Position numbers and translations under genes: made by a program
DNA from: an uncultured Oscillospiraceae bacterium
GTDB taxonomy: Bacteria; Bacillota; Clostridia; Oscillospirales; Oscillospiraceae
Assembly (NCBI GenBank): GCA_910579485.1
Contig: CAJTVO010000060.1
Span: forward strand, 1 to 19,775
Length of the DNA: 19,775 nucleotides
Reading direction: 5' to 3'
Notes under the pieces: model-generated
What the model was told of the DNA's origin: nothing
Database searches by the model: none
Seen by the model: only the letters and a program-made list of their open reading frames with translations
Part shown: piece by piece, positions 1 to 6,906 of the stretch
Layout: each line of letters starts with the position of its first letter
Numbering within the stretch: position 1 is the first letter of the stretch

Positions 1-154
1 CACTCCACCAATGGGCGGGGTCCTGCTCGCTCCAGCCGGGGCGGGGAAAGGCGAGAGGGTAGTCCCTGGTGACCGTGTTTCTGACCTGACCAGCCTCGTC
101 TACCAGCAGCAGCTTGCAGGCCGAGGTCCCCAGGTCGATTCCAATATATAGCAT
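1..154 (-). CDS. xylB: Xylulokinase, N-terminal part (runs off left edge)
   Basis: FGGY-family sugar kinase that would phosphorylate D-xylulose with ATP in the cytoplasm, passing xylose carbon to the pentose phosphate pathway. Only the first 51 codons are present. They begin MLYIGIDLGTSACKLLLVDE, the phosphate-binding strand-loop of the sugar kinase/actin fold (DLGTS), and continue to a WSEQDPAHWW motif typical of XylB. The start is fixed by an AAGGAGGG ribosome-binding site (159-166) that overlaps the TAA stop of the upstream GH94 gene. The gap is only 10 bases, so the two genes are probably one operon and translationally coupled. The context of xylose-releasing enzymes supports xylulose over other FGGY substrates such as gluconate, glycerol or ribulose, but with 51 residues the substrate is not proven. 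Confidence 0.88.
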   Translation of the reverse strand, partial: MLYIGIDLGTSACKLLLVDEAGQVRNTVTRDYPLAFPRPGWSEQDPAHWWS

Positions 155-164
155 AGCGCCCTCC

Positions 165-950
165 TTACAATGTAATTTCTACCTGAACCCTGCTCCCAGC
201 GGGGAACAGAGGAACCCTATCGCCTTCCATAGTCTGACCATTCGCCGTCATAGACCGCATTCCGGTCTGACGGATATGGATATGGTACTCCGAGCCTCGG
301 AACTGGCGATGAACCGTCAGATCCTGCAGCTCGTCCGGCAGGCAGGGGACGATCCGCAGCCCGTCATAGTCCGGCTGAATACCTAAAATCGCCTGGCTGA
401 TGGACACGAAGGTCCAGGATGCCGTGCCGGTGAGCCAGCTGTTCCTGGCGTGGCCCGGCTCTCCGGAGGCCCGTCCCGTCACCGTTTGGGAGTAGACGTA
501 AGGCTCCGTTTCGTGGATCTCGCTCTTCTCCTCCAGGTAGGCGGGACAGATGCGCCTGTAAACATCGAACGCCTCGTTCCCCCGGCCCAGGACCGCCTCG
601 CCGCAGACGATCCAGGGGTTGTTGTGGCAGAACACGGAGCCGTTCTCCTTGAAGCCCGGCGGATAGGAGGAAATTTCCCCCAACTCCAGATGGTACTCGG
701 TGTAACAGGGAGCCAGCAGTTCCACGCCGTATTTCCCCAGCAGACGCGCCCTGGTGGAATCCAGGGCTTTCTTCATCTCGCCGGTTTCCTTGCCGATACC
801 CGCCAGGGTGCAAAAGCCTTGCGGCTCAATGTAGATCTGCCCCTCACTACACTCGCGGCTGCCAACTTTTTTCCCGGCGGCATCGTAGGCCCGCAGGAAC
901 CACTCGCCGTCCCAGCCGTCTGTCAGGACAGCCTTTTCCATGTCTGCCAC
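165..950 (-). CDS. GH94 cellobiose phosphorylase, C-terminal fragment after the TAG
   Basis: Open frame downstream of the TAG and in the same frame as the N-terminal half. From GTG 950 it gives 261 residues; an ATG at 941 is the other possible restart. It holds the end of the barrel and the C-terminal beta-sandwich: DGWDGEWFLRAYD, the phosphate-site FCHNNPWI, LTGTASWTFVSI, and the closing LRIVPCLP. No convincing ribosome-binding site precedes either restart (the GGAGGA at about 972-977 is too far away), so independent translation looks weak. Downstream it abuts xylB. Confidence 0.65.
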   Translation of the reverse strand: MADMEKAVLTDGWDGEWFLRAYDAAGKKVGSRECSEGQIYIEPQGFCTLAGIGKETGEMKKALDSTRARLLGKYGVELLAPCYTEYHLELGEISSYPPGFKENGSVFCHNNPWIVCGEAVLGRGNEAFDVYRRICPAYLEEKSEIHETEPYVYSQTVTGRASGEPGHARNSWLTGTASWTFVSISQAILGIQPDYDGLRIVPCLPDELQDLTVHRQFRGSEYHIHIRQTGMRSMTANGQTMEGDRVPLFPAGSRVQVEITL

Positions 951-989
951 GGCTTTTTCTACCGCCCCTGCTTCCTCCGTCAGCCCGAT

Positions 990-992
990 CTA
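990..992 (-). other. In-frame amber codon splitting the GH94 gene
   Basis: The reading is CTG TGC CGC TAG ATC GGG CTG ACG on the minus strand. Homology to GH94 continues directly on both sides, with no missing or extra bases. Confidence 0.85.
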
Positions 993-2585
993 GCGGCACA
1001 GGGCGGCATACTCCCCGCCGTACTTGACGAACATGCCGGCGATGAATACCGACTCCGCCACCGGCCCCTCGCTGGGGCCGAAGGTCTGGAAGCTCTCCCC
1101 CGGCTCGGCAGAGAAGCAGTTGAGGTTCAGGCAGTCGTTCCAGTCCGCCCGACCGATGAGGGGCAGCTTGTGGGGACCCAGGTGCGTCATGGTGAATTGA
1201 ACGCTGCGGCGGATATGCTCCAGCAGAGGCGCCTCGCTGCCAGGCTTGTTGTCGAAAGGGGTGGGGTGGTCCAGAATTGAAAAATCTCCGGTTTCCTTGA
1301 TATAGGCGCACACCGCGCCCACCAGCCACAGAGGATCGTCATTGAAGCCTCCGCCGATGTCGTTGTTGCCCCGCTTGGTGAGGGGTTGGTATTGGTGGTA
1401 GGTGGAGCCATCGGAGAACTGGATGGATGCGATGTCGATGATCCGCTCCCGGGCCCGGTCGGGGATAATGTGCATGAAGCCATAGAGATCCTGGCAGGAA
1501 TCCCGGAACCCCATACCCCTTCCCACACCGCTCTCATAGTAGGAGGCGGAGCGGCTCATGTTGAAGGTCACCATGCACTGGTACTGGTGCCAGATGTTCA
1601 CCATCCGGTCCAGCTTTTCGTCCCCGGACTGAAGCTGGAACTTGCCCAGAAGCTTGCCCCAGTAGGCGGCAAGGGCCTGTTTTGCCGCCTCTACCGCTTC
1701 GCCGGAGGCGAATTTTTTCATTACTCGATGGGCGGCATCTTTGCGGATGACACCGGGGGCAATGAACTTCCGCTCCCTGGGATTCTGTCCGTACCCCAGT
1801 ACGAAGGTACACCGCCAGGACTGCCCAGGCTCCAGTGTCACATCCAGCCGGTGGCAGGCAATAGGGTACCAGCCTACCCGCAGGGAACCGCCGGAGGTCC
1901 CCTCCCGCACCATCTGCGGGTCCGCCCAGGTCCCCATGTGGCCCAGAAAGGAGTTTCGATCTGTGTCGAAGCCCTGGGCGGGAACATTAACGCCGTAATA
2001 AGCATAATGGTCCCGGCGTTCCCGATACTCAGTCTTGTGGTAAATGACGCCTGGCTCCACCTCGGACTCTGCAATGTTCAGGTTCCGTTGGAAATTCTCT
2101 CCATCACTCACCGCGTTCCACAGGCACCACTCCACGCAGCCATAGACTTGGAGGGTTTTAGCTTCGCCGCCTTGGTTGATCAGTTTCAGGTCGTGGAGTT
2201 CGCATGTCTCCCCCAGCGGAACAAAACAGGTCAGCTCCGCCCGCAGGCCGTCCTTCTCGCTGTCGAATACGGTATACCCCAGGCCGTGGCGGCATTGATA
2301 GGAATCCAGCGGAGTGCGGGTGGGAAGAAAGCCGGGATTCCATGCAGACTTCCCTTTTTCCCTAATGTAGTAGAAGCGCCCTCCCTCATCGGCAGGAACG
2401 CTGTGGTAGCGGTACCGCAGCAGCCGCTGGAGTTTAGCATCCCGGTAGAAACAGTAGCCGCCCATGGTATTGGAGATCAGTCCGAAAAAATCCTCATTAC
2501 CCAGGTAATTGATCCAGGGCAGAGGTGTTGCAGGGGTGTCGATGACATATTCCTTCCGCATATCATCGAAGTGTCCAAATTGCAT
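990..2585 (-). CDS. GH94 cellobiose phosphorylase, N-terminal fragment up to the TAG
   Basis: This is the part normal translation would make: 531 residues with the N-terminal beta-sandwich, the linker helices, and the first part of the (alpha/alpha)6 barrel. It includes the acidic motif ADWND and the sequence NTMGGYCFYRDA seen near the start of cellobiose phosphorylases. It ends YAALCR-stop. It lacks the phosphate-binding His and Thr-Gly, so an active product is not expected. It is the first gene of the leftward unit, with its own promoter and operator upstream. Confidence 0.75.
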   Translation of the reverse strand: MQFGHFDDMRKEYVIDTPATPLPWINYLGNEDFFGLISNTMGGYCFYRDAKLQRLLRYRYHSVPADEGGRFYYIREKGKSAWNPGFLPTRTPLDSYQCRHGLGYTVFDSEKDGLRAELTCFVPLGETCELHDLKLINQGGEAKTLQVYGCVEWCLWNAVSDGENFQRNLNIAESEVEPGVIYHKTEYRERRDHYAYYGVNVPAQGFDTDRNSFLGHMGTWADPQMVREGTSGGSLRVGWYPIACHRLDVTLEPGQSWRCTFVLGYGQNPRERKFIAPGVIRKDAAHRVMKKFASGEAVEAAKQALAAYWGKLLGKFQLQSGDEKLDRMVNIWHQYQCMVTFNMSRSASYYESGVGRGMGFRDSCQDLYGFMHIIPDRARERIIDIASIQFSDGSTYHQYQPLTKRGNNDIGGGFNDDPLWLVGAVCAYIKETGDFSILDHPTPFDNKPGSEAPLLEHIRRSVQFTMTHLGPHKLPLIGRADWNDCLNLNCFSAEPGESFQTFGPSEGPVAESVFIAGMFVKYGGEYAALCR

Positions 2586-2606
2586 AAATCGTATCCTCCT
2601 CAATAA

Positions 2607-2620
2607 ATTAAACGTTTTCT
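2607..2620 (-). promoter_or_regulatory. LacI-type operator, leftward GH94/xylB unit
   Basis: The minus strand reads AGAAAACGTTTAAT, a near-palindrome with a central CG as in LacI/GalR-family operators. It starts 11 bases after the predicted -10 box and lies upstream of the ribosome-binding site, so a bound repressor would block transcription. The 14 bases are identical to the site before the transporter operon. It could also bind a CcpA-like regulator. Confidence 0.7.
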
Positions 2621-2631
2621 CTCTTAAGAAT

Positions 2632-2661
2632 ATTATATAGCAGGCACAGAAGGAAAATCAA
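2632..2661 (-). promoter_or_regulatory. Predicted sigma-A promoter of the leftward GH94/xylB unit
   Basis: On the minus strand a TTGATT -35 box (2656-2661) and a perfect TATAAT -10 box (2632-2637) are separated by 18 bases. Transcription would start at about 2625, giving a leader of about 40 bases that contains the operator and the GAGGAGG site. Confidence 0.65.
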
Positions 2662-2737
2662 TTCTGCAAAATGCCCAAAAATCAAGGCATGTTAATTAGC
2701 GGTATCGCCGAAATTCTGCGAAAATGCAAAATAGGAA

Positions 2738-2766
2738 TTGACGATTCCGCCATGTTGTTGTATAAC
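2738..2766 (+). promoter_or_regulatory. Predicted sigma-A promoter of the LacI regulator/GH94 unit
   Basis: TTGACG (2738-2743) and TATAAC (2761-2766) are separated by 17 bases, a near-consensus promoter. Transcription would begin at about 2773, inside the operator at 2772-2785. This also shows that the TTG at 2738, an open-frame start, belongs to the -35 box and is not the start of the protein. Confidence 0.65.
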
Positions 2767-2771
2767 GATAA

Positions 2772-2785
2772 AGAAAACGTTTTAT
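2772..2785 (+). promoter_or_regulatory. LacI-type operator at the regulator's own promoter
   Basis: AGAAAACGTTTTAT differs at one position from the other two intergenic sites. It begins 5 bases after the -10 box and covers the expected transcription start, which suggests autorepression. Confidence 0.68.
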
Positions 2786-2803
2786 TTCCTTGGTGACAGA
2801 AAG

Positions 2804-3817
2804 GTGGGATACGCCATCGTTACGATCAAAACGATCTCCGAAGCCTGCGGCCTGTCCATTGCCGCTGTTTCGAAGGCCCTTAACGGACAGCCAGGTATCA
2901 GCCAGGAGAAGGCCGCCATGGTCCGCAGGACTGCCCAGGAGATGGGTTACTATCCCAATGCGGCTGCTCAGACGCTGAAAACCAAGCGGAGCTTTAATAT
3001 TGGCATCCTGTTTCAGAACAGACTGGCCCATGAATATTTTTCTCTGATCCTGGAGTCCGTCCGGCAGACGGCAGAAGAGAAAAATTATGATATAACTTTC
3101 CTGGGTAACCGGCACAGTCCGGGGATGAGCTACTATGAGCATGCCATGTACCGCCAGTGTGATGGCGTGATCATCGCTCAAGGCAATTTTGAATTTGATG
3201 GCTTGCGGCGGCTGACAGAAAGCGATATCCCGGTGGTTTCCGTGGAGCAGGCATTCACTGGCCGCACCGTTGTCATGAGTGATAACGTGGGCAGTATGGA
3301 GGAGATCGTCCGCTATCTTCATGGTCTGGGCTACCGGCGGCTGGCGTTCATCCACGGCGAGATGGGCGATGTGACACGGGCCCGGCTGACTGGGTTTCAC
3401 CGGGGCTGCCGCGCCTGTGGCATTGAGATACCGGATCATTGGGTGATTGCCGCCCGGTTCCACGAACCGGAGGATTCTATCCGGGCTACCCGGCAGCTGA
3501 TGGGAGAAAAAACGCCGCCGGATTGCATTCTCTATCCGGATGATATTTCCTGCATCAGCGGCGTTGCCGCCGCCCAGGGTCTGGGACTGTCCGTTCCGAG
3601 GGATATCAGCTGTTTCGGCTTCGATGGCATCCGGCTGGCCTCTGTCATGACCCCCAGCATTGCCACCTACCGGCAAAACGCCCAGGACATCGGACGACAC
3701 GCGGCAAATGAGCTGATCGCCGCCATCGAGGACCCCAAGTGCTACGTTCCCCGTGTGATCACTGTTCCCGGCGAGATACAGCCCGGCGGGAGCATTCGAG
3801 ACTTGACCATATTATAA
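2804..3817 (+). CDS. LacI/GalR-family transcriptional regulator
   Basis: DNA-binding repressor that probably senses a sugar from the imported oligosaccharide and controls this locus. The N-terminus has the LacI helix-turn-helix (TIKTISEACGLSIAAVSKAL) and then the hinge (GYYPNAAAQTLKTKRS). The rest is the periplasmic-binding-protein-like sensor domain (FNIGILFQ, HSPGMSYYEHAMY, VISCFGFDGIRLAS). The start is uncertain. The only canonical codon after the predicted transcription start is GTG 2804 (337 residues), which has no clear ribosome-binding site. The family-typical beginning would be the ATC at 2816 (reading IVTIKTI), which lies 8 bases after AAAGGTGG. The product of about 333-337 residues is normal in length. 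The next gene starts 23 bases after its stop, so the two are co-transcribed. Confidence 0.9.
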   Translation: MGYAIVTIKTISEACGLSIAAVSKALNGQPGISQEKAAMVRRTAQEMGYYPNAAAQTLKTKRSFNIGILFQNRLAHEYFSLILESVRQTAEEKNYDITFLGNRHSPGMSYYEHAMYRQCDGVIIAQGNFEFDGLRRLTESDIPVVSVEQAFTGRTVVMSDNVGSMEEIVRYLHGLGYRRLAFIHGEMGDVTRARLTGFHRGCRACGIEIPDHWVIAARFHEPEDSIRATRQLMGEKTPPDCILYPDDISCISGVAAAQGLGLSVPRDISCFGFDGIRLASVMTPSIATYRQNAQDIGRHAANELIAAIEDPKCYVPRVITVPGEIQPGGSIRDLTIL

Positions 3818-3840
3818 CCATTGAAAAGGGAGTGATCTAT

Positions 3841-6744
3841 TTGCATTTTTCCACAGAATATGCAAGAACACAGACAGCAACAGCCTATGAACGCATTACT
3901 GAAACTTTCGGTAAGCAGGAGGGGGTGTTGGATGCGGAGTTCTTCTCTGGAGGACGAAAAGCCGCTCTTGGTTTTGGGAGACTGCCTTTCGCGGCGCCCC
4001 TGTGCGCGCGGCTGATGAGTCGTCCCGCCGTGGCGGCATACCTGTCCCGGTTTTCCGGCAGTCAACTGTTCTGGCTGGAGGAGGAAACCGGCAGGGTATG
4101 CCATATGACGGAAGCCGGGGAGCAGGCCGTACCGGAGGATGCGGCGGCAGAGATCCTGGCGGTCTATCACCGGGTGATGTCCGGTCCTGGACAGCTCAAC
4201 GAGAGGGGGGAGCTGCTGCTGGATCTGAAAGCCTGCCCGGTGGGGCCCCACTATCCGGTGAATCTACTGCTGGGCAGCCGGGCCGGATATCCCTATCCGC
4301 TCTGCACAACGCCCAAAAGCGTACTGGACGCATTAGGCCGGGGTTCCTTCCGTGGAACTGGTGGTACACAGGTCCTGGCTACCCGCTGCACGCTCCAGCT
4401 GGAGGAAAATGGCGAACCGGCCAACCGGCAGTTCTATCTGGTGGAGGACGGGCGGCAGATATTCTACTCCGCCAACGTGGAGGAAAACGTGGCCGCCGCC
4501 CACTGCCTCCACTCCCAGAACCGCACGATCATTACATATGAAACAGCCTGCGGCCTGACCATCCGCCGCACCATCTTCCTCCTGCCCCAGGAGCCGGGGA
4601 TGCCCAACGCCGTGGAAGCCCAGCGGGTAGAGATCGAGAATCACTCGGGCCGGGACCGGAGAATGAGTATCGTTATGACCGGCGTGTTCGGCGTAGGCGC
4701 ACCCCTGAATATCGCAAACGACGTGGTCTGCGTCAACATAGTCCATGAAAGCGCAGCGTACTATGACGGCGGCCTCCCCGCTGCCCTCGCCGTACACTTC
4801 AAACCCTCGGGAGAGCAGTCGGCCCAGCGGTTCGCCGCCCTGCTGTGCCGTGGGGAGTACATGGACAGCTTCTGCACCAGCCTCTCCGATTTCGTCGGCT
4901 GCGGGACCTTAGAGCATCCGGAGCTGATCGCCCATCTGCCCAGCCGTTACAGCCGCAAGAATGCCCCATTTTTCGCGCTAGAGAAAACGTTTAACATTTT
5001 AGCTGGAGAAACCATATCGGTAGACGGGTTTGTGGGAATGCTGGAAGAAGACGCACAGGCGGCGGATTCCTTAGATGAGGCCCTTTTCTGTCTGCTGAAG
5101 AAGTATAAAGATTCTTCAGCTCTGAAGGAAACCTTCCAATCGGTAGTGGATTTTTGGGAACGCTATCCGGCCTACTTACAGCCGGAAACCGGGGACAGCC
5201 GGTTTGACGCATATGTGGGACACAATCTGCCCTTCCAGGTGCTTTACCAGACCTACGTTTCACGCGCTTTTGCATGGACCCAGAAGTCCTACCGGGAAAC
5301 CGGCTTCCGGGAGATCCAGGATATCTACGCCTCCATGTACTATCTCAGCGCCATGGGGGAGAACGGCCTCATTAAGGAACTGCTCTCCAACTGGATCCGC
5401 AGCGTGTTCCGCATGGGCTACGCCTACCACGACTTCACCTTCCAGGGCAAGGAACCCGGTGACTGCTCCGATGACCAGCTCTGGCTGGTGCAGGCGGTGT
5501 ACCGGTATGTGAAGCTCACGGGCGACATCGGGTTTTTGCTGGAGGAGTACCCCATTGCCGGAGAGGAGGCCAAGCGGCCCCTCTGGGAGACGCTGATGGC
5601 GATCCTGACATACAGCGGCAATATTTCCGTGGGCATCCACGGCCTTCCCCTGCTGGACAAGGCGGACTGGAACGACACCCTGCGTCTGGACGAAGAGGTC
5701 ATGAAGGGTCCCGAGAAGGAGCGGCGCTACTGGGAGCAGCTGGAGAAGAAAAACCAGAAATACGGCGTCCCCCTGGAGAACACCCTGTGCGAGAGCGTCA
5801 TGAATGCCTGCCTGCTGCGCATCGCGGCGGACGAAGTGTCCGAGATGGCTGCGCTGACCGGCAAGGCCGCGGATGGCAAGACCGCTGCCGCACTTTCCCG
5901 GCGTATTTACAGCAGTATGCAGGAGAACGCCTGGAAGGGTGACTTCTTCGCCCGCTGCCTTATCAACGACGGACGGCCCTACACCTACCTAGGCGCAGGC
6001 GGTGACGGCCTGAGTCTGGATCCGGCTATCAACGGCAGCTACTATCTCAATTCCTACAGCTGGTCCATCCTGGCTGGTGTGGCCTCCGAGAAACAGATCG
6101 AGGTCATGCTCCACAATGTGGAAAAGTATCTGAAAACCAATGCCGGCCTGAAGCTCTGTACCCTGGTGGACTATGAGAAGCTGGGGGTCAACACCGCCAC
6201 GGCCATCTACTTCCCCGGCGACCGGGAGAACGGCGGCGTCTTCAAACACGCAGCCATGATGGCAGCGGCAGCCTCCCTGAAAGCGGCCAAAACCGTGAAG
6301 GATGAGGCCCTGGCAAAACGTCTGGCGGAGCTGGCCTGGTTCATGATCGACCGCACCCTTCCCTATACCGCCATGGACGATCCCTTCCGGCTCAAGGGCA
6401 ATCCCCGGTTCTGCACCCAGTATAACAACAGCGAGACCGGCGAGAACATCGGTCCCATGCTCTCCGGCACGGCCTCCTGGCTGACGCTGGCGGTGTATGA
6501 GTTCCTGGGGCTGGGGGAAAACGCGGAGACGATCCCCACCGCGCCGGTGCTGAGGCCGGGTCAGACGGCCACCGGTTACACCTTGCGTTGGGCTGATACC
6601 CTGTTAAAGGTTCAGATAGAGAGCGATGGGACCCGCTTCCGGGCTGGTGAGGGGACGACGTATCTCCTGGATGGTGTTCCCGTATCTGGAGAGGCCCCCA
6701 GGCCCATGGATGGCGGCACACACCTCCTGACCATCCAGTTATGA
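3841..6744 (+). CDS. GH94 glucan phosphorylase, cellodextrin-phosphorylase-like
   Basis: Cytoplasmic family 94 phosphorylase of 967 residues, predicted to release glucose-1-phosphate from beta-glucan oligosaccharides. Its catalytic motif is KADWNDTLRLD, with the acid Asp at about residue 612. The phosphate-site His is in VFKHAAMM (about 803) and the Thr-Gly-type loop in LSGTASWL (about 875-880). It is about 160 residues longer than cellobiose phosphorylases, mainly at the N-terminus, and matches the roughly 980 residues of cellodextrin phosphorylases. Other long GH94 types, such as beta-1,2-glucan phosphorylase, are not excluded. The start is TTG 3841, 8 bases after AAAAGGGAG (3824-3832); the earlier GTG at 3832 is inside that site. 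It sits in the same transcript as the regulator and carries an operator-like sequence in its coding region at 4982-4995. Confidence 0.85.
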   Translation: MHFSTEYARTQTATAYERITETFGKQEGVLDAEFFSGGRKAALGFGRLPFAAPLCARLMSRPAVAAYLSRFSGSQLFWLEEETGRVCHMTEAGEQAVPEDAAAEILAVYHRVMSGPGQLNERGELLLDLKACPVGPHYPVNLLLGSRAGYPYPLCTTPKSVLDALGRGSFRGTGGTQVLATRCTLQLEENGEPANRQFYLVEDGRQIFYSANVEENVAAAHCLHSQNRTIITYETACGLTIRRTIFLLPQEPGMPNAVEAQRVEIENHSGRDRRMSIVMTGVFGVGAPLNIANDVVCVNIVHESAAYYDGGLPAALAVHFKPSGEQSAQRFAALLCRGEYMDSFCTSLSDFVGCGTLEHPELIAHLPSRYSRKNAPFFALEKTFNILAGETISVDGFVGMLEEDAQAADSLDEALFCLLKKYKDSSALKETFQSVVDFWERYPAYLQPETGDSRFDAYVGHNLPFQVLYQTYVSRAFAWTQKSYRETGFREIQDIYASMYYLSAMGENGLIKELLSNWIRSVFRMGYAYHDFTFQGKEPGDCSDDQLWLVQAVYRYVKLTGDIGFLLEEYPIAGEEAKRPLWETLMAILTYSGNISVGIHGLPLLDKADWNDTLRLDEEVMKGPEKERRYWEQLEKKNQKYGVPLENTLCESVMNACLLRIAADEVSEMAALTGKAADGKTAAALSRRIYSSMQENAWKGDFFARCLINDGRPYTYLGAGGDGLSLDPAINGSYYLNSYSWSILAGVASEKQIEVMLHNVEKYLKTNAGLKLCTLVDYEKLGVNTATAIYFPGDRENGGVFKHAAMMAAAASLKAAKTVKDEALAKRLAELAWFMIDRTLPYTAMDDPFRLKGNPRFCTQYNNSETGENIGPMLSGTASWLTLAVYEFLGLGENAETIPTAPVLRPGQTATGYTLRWADTLLKVQIESDGTRFRAGEGTTYLLDGVPVSGEAPRPMDGGTHLLTIQL
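4982..4995 (+). promoter_or_regulatory. Operator-like sequence inside the GH94 coding region
   Basis: AGAAAACGTTTAAC matches 13 of 14 bases of the intergenic operators, while encoding the protein segment EKTFN. It may be a roadblock or looping site, or a chance match. Confidence 0.35.
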
Positions 6745-6773
6745 GCGGCTGACAGAGGTCTTTATAGTAAGAT

Positions 6774-6804
6774 TTGAAAGGAGAGGTGCCTATCAGCTTA
6801 TTTT
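6774..6804 (+). promoter_or_regulatory. Possible promoter of the transporter/glycosidase operon
   Basis: TTGAAA (6774-6779) and TATTTT (6799-6804) are 19 bases apart, a weak match. It is supported by geometry: the operator begins 11 bases after the -10 box, exactly as at the leftward promoter. Confidence 0.4.
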
Positions 6805-6815
6805 TTGCAGCGCAA

Positions 6816-6829
6816 AGAAAACGTTTAAT
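6816..6829 (+). promoter_or_regulatory. LacI-type operator upstream of the transporter operon
   Basis: AGAAAACGTTTAAT is identical over 14 bases to the operator of the leftward GH94 gene. It lies 77 bases before the transporter start codon, between the possible promoter and the palindromes. Confidence 0.7.
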
Positions 6830-6834
6830 ACTCG

Positions 6835-6856
6835 GCAGGCGGCATATGCCGCCTGC
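6835..6856. repeat. Perfect 22-base palindrome in the transporter leader
   Basis: The left arm GCAGGCGGCAT is followed at once by its exact reverse complement. In RNA it would fold to a strong GC-rich hairpin. It shares three bases with the next palindrome. No T-run follows, so it is not a normal terminator. Confidence 0.8.
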
Positions 6857-6881
6857 TGCTGGGGAGTACTCCCCAGCAGCA
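6854..6881. repeat. Perfect 28-base palindrome in the transporter leader
   Basis: The left arm TGCTGCTGGGGAGT is followed at once by its exact reverse complement, ending 14 bases before the GGAGGG ribosome-binding site. After it comes an A-rich stretch (ACAAAAAGAG), not a T-run. It could stabilise the operon mRNA, act as an attenuator, or be a protein-binding site. Confidence 0.8.
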
Positions 6882-6906
6882 CAAAAAGAGAATTGGAGGG
6901 ATGCAC

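Larger units (their letters stand above)
165..2585 (-). pseudogene. GH94 cellobiose phosphorylase interrupted by an in-frame TAG
   Basis: Cytoplasmic enzyme of glycoside hydrolase family 94 that splits cellobiose with phosphate into glucose-1-phosphate and glucose. Read through the TAG at 990-992, the frame gives 806 residues, close to the roughly 810-residue length of known cellobiose phosphorylases, with no shift of frame. The start is ATG 2585 (MQFGHFDD, the usual family N-terminus) after the ribosome-binding site GAGGAGG. The upstream TTG at 2603 lies inside that site and is rejected. The catalytic acid Asp is in ADWNDCLN at about residue 484. The family's phosphate ligands, His in FCHNNPW (about 654) and Thr-Gly in LTGTASW (about 719), lie after the TAG. 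The stop falls in the helical catalytic domain, so neither half should work alone. It could be a true nonsense mutation, a sequencing error, or a read-through codon. Confidence 0.8.

Noticed and set aside
1386..2606. Plus-strand open frame (406 codons) opposite the first GH94 gene
   Set aside because: The minus strand has clear GH94 homology; this one ends over the GH94 promoter side and has no motif.
2738..2803. N-terminal extension of the LacI regulator from TTG 2738
   Set aside because: The TTG is part of a near-consensus -35 box, and the extension would span the promoter and operator; residues do not resemble the family.
3739..3840. Upstream extension of the second GH94 gene overlapping the regulator
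   Set aside because: No ribosome-binding site upstream, and AAAAGGGAG is placed correctly for TTG 3841.
6835..6881. Palindromes as a rho-independent terminator of the GH94 gene
   Set aside because: No T-run follows either stem, and a possible promoter and operator lie before them.
6745..6906. Riboswitch in the transporter leader
   Set aside because: Only the two simple palindromes are visible; no multi-stem aptamer-like arrangement was recognised.
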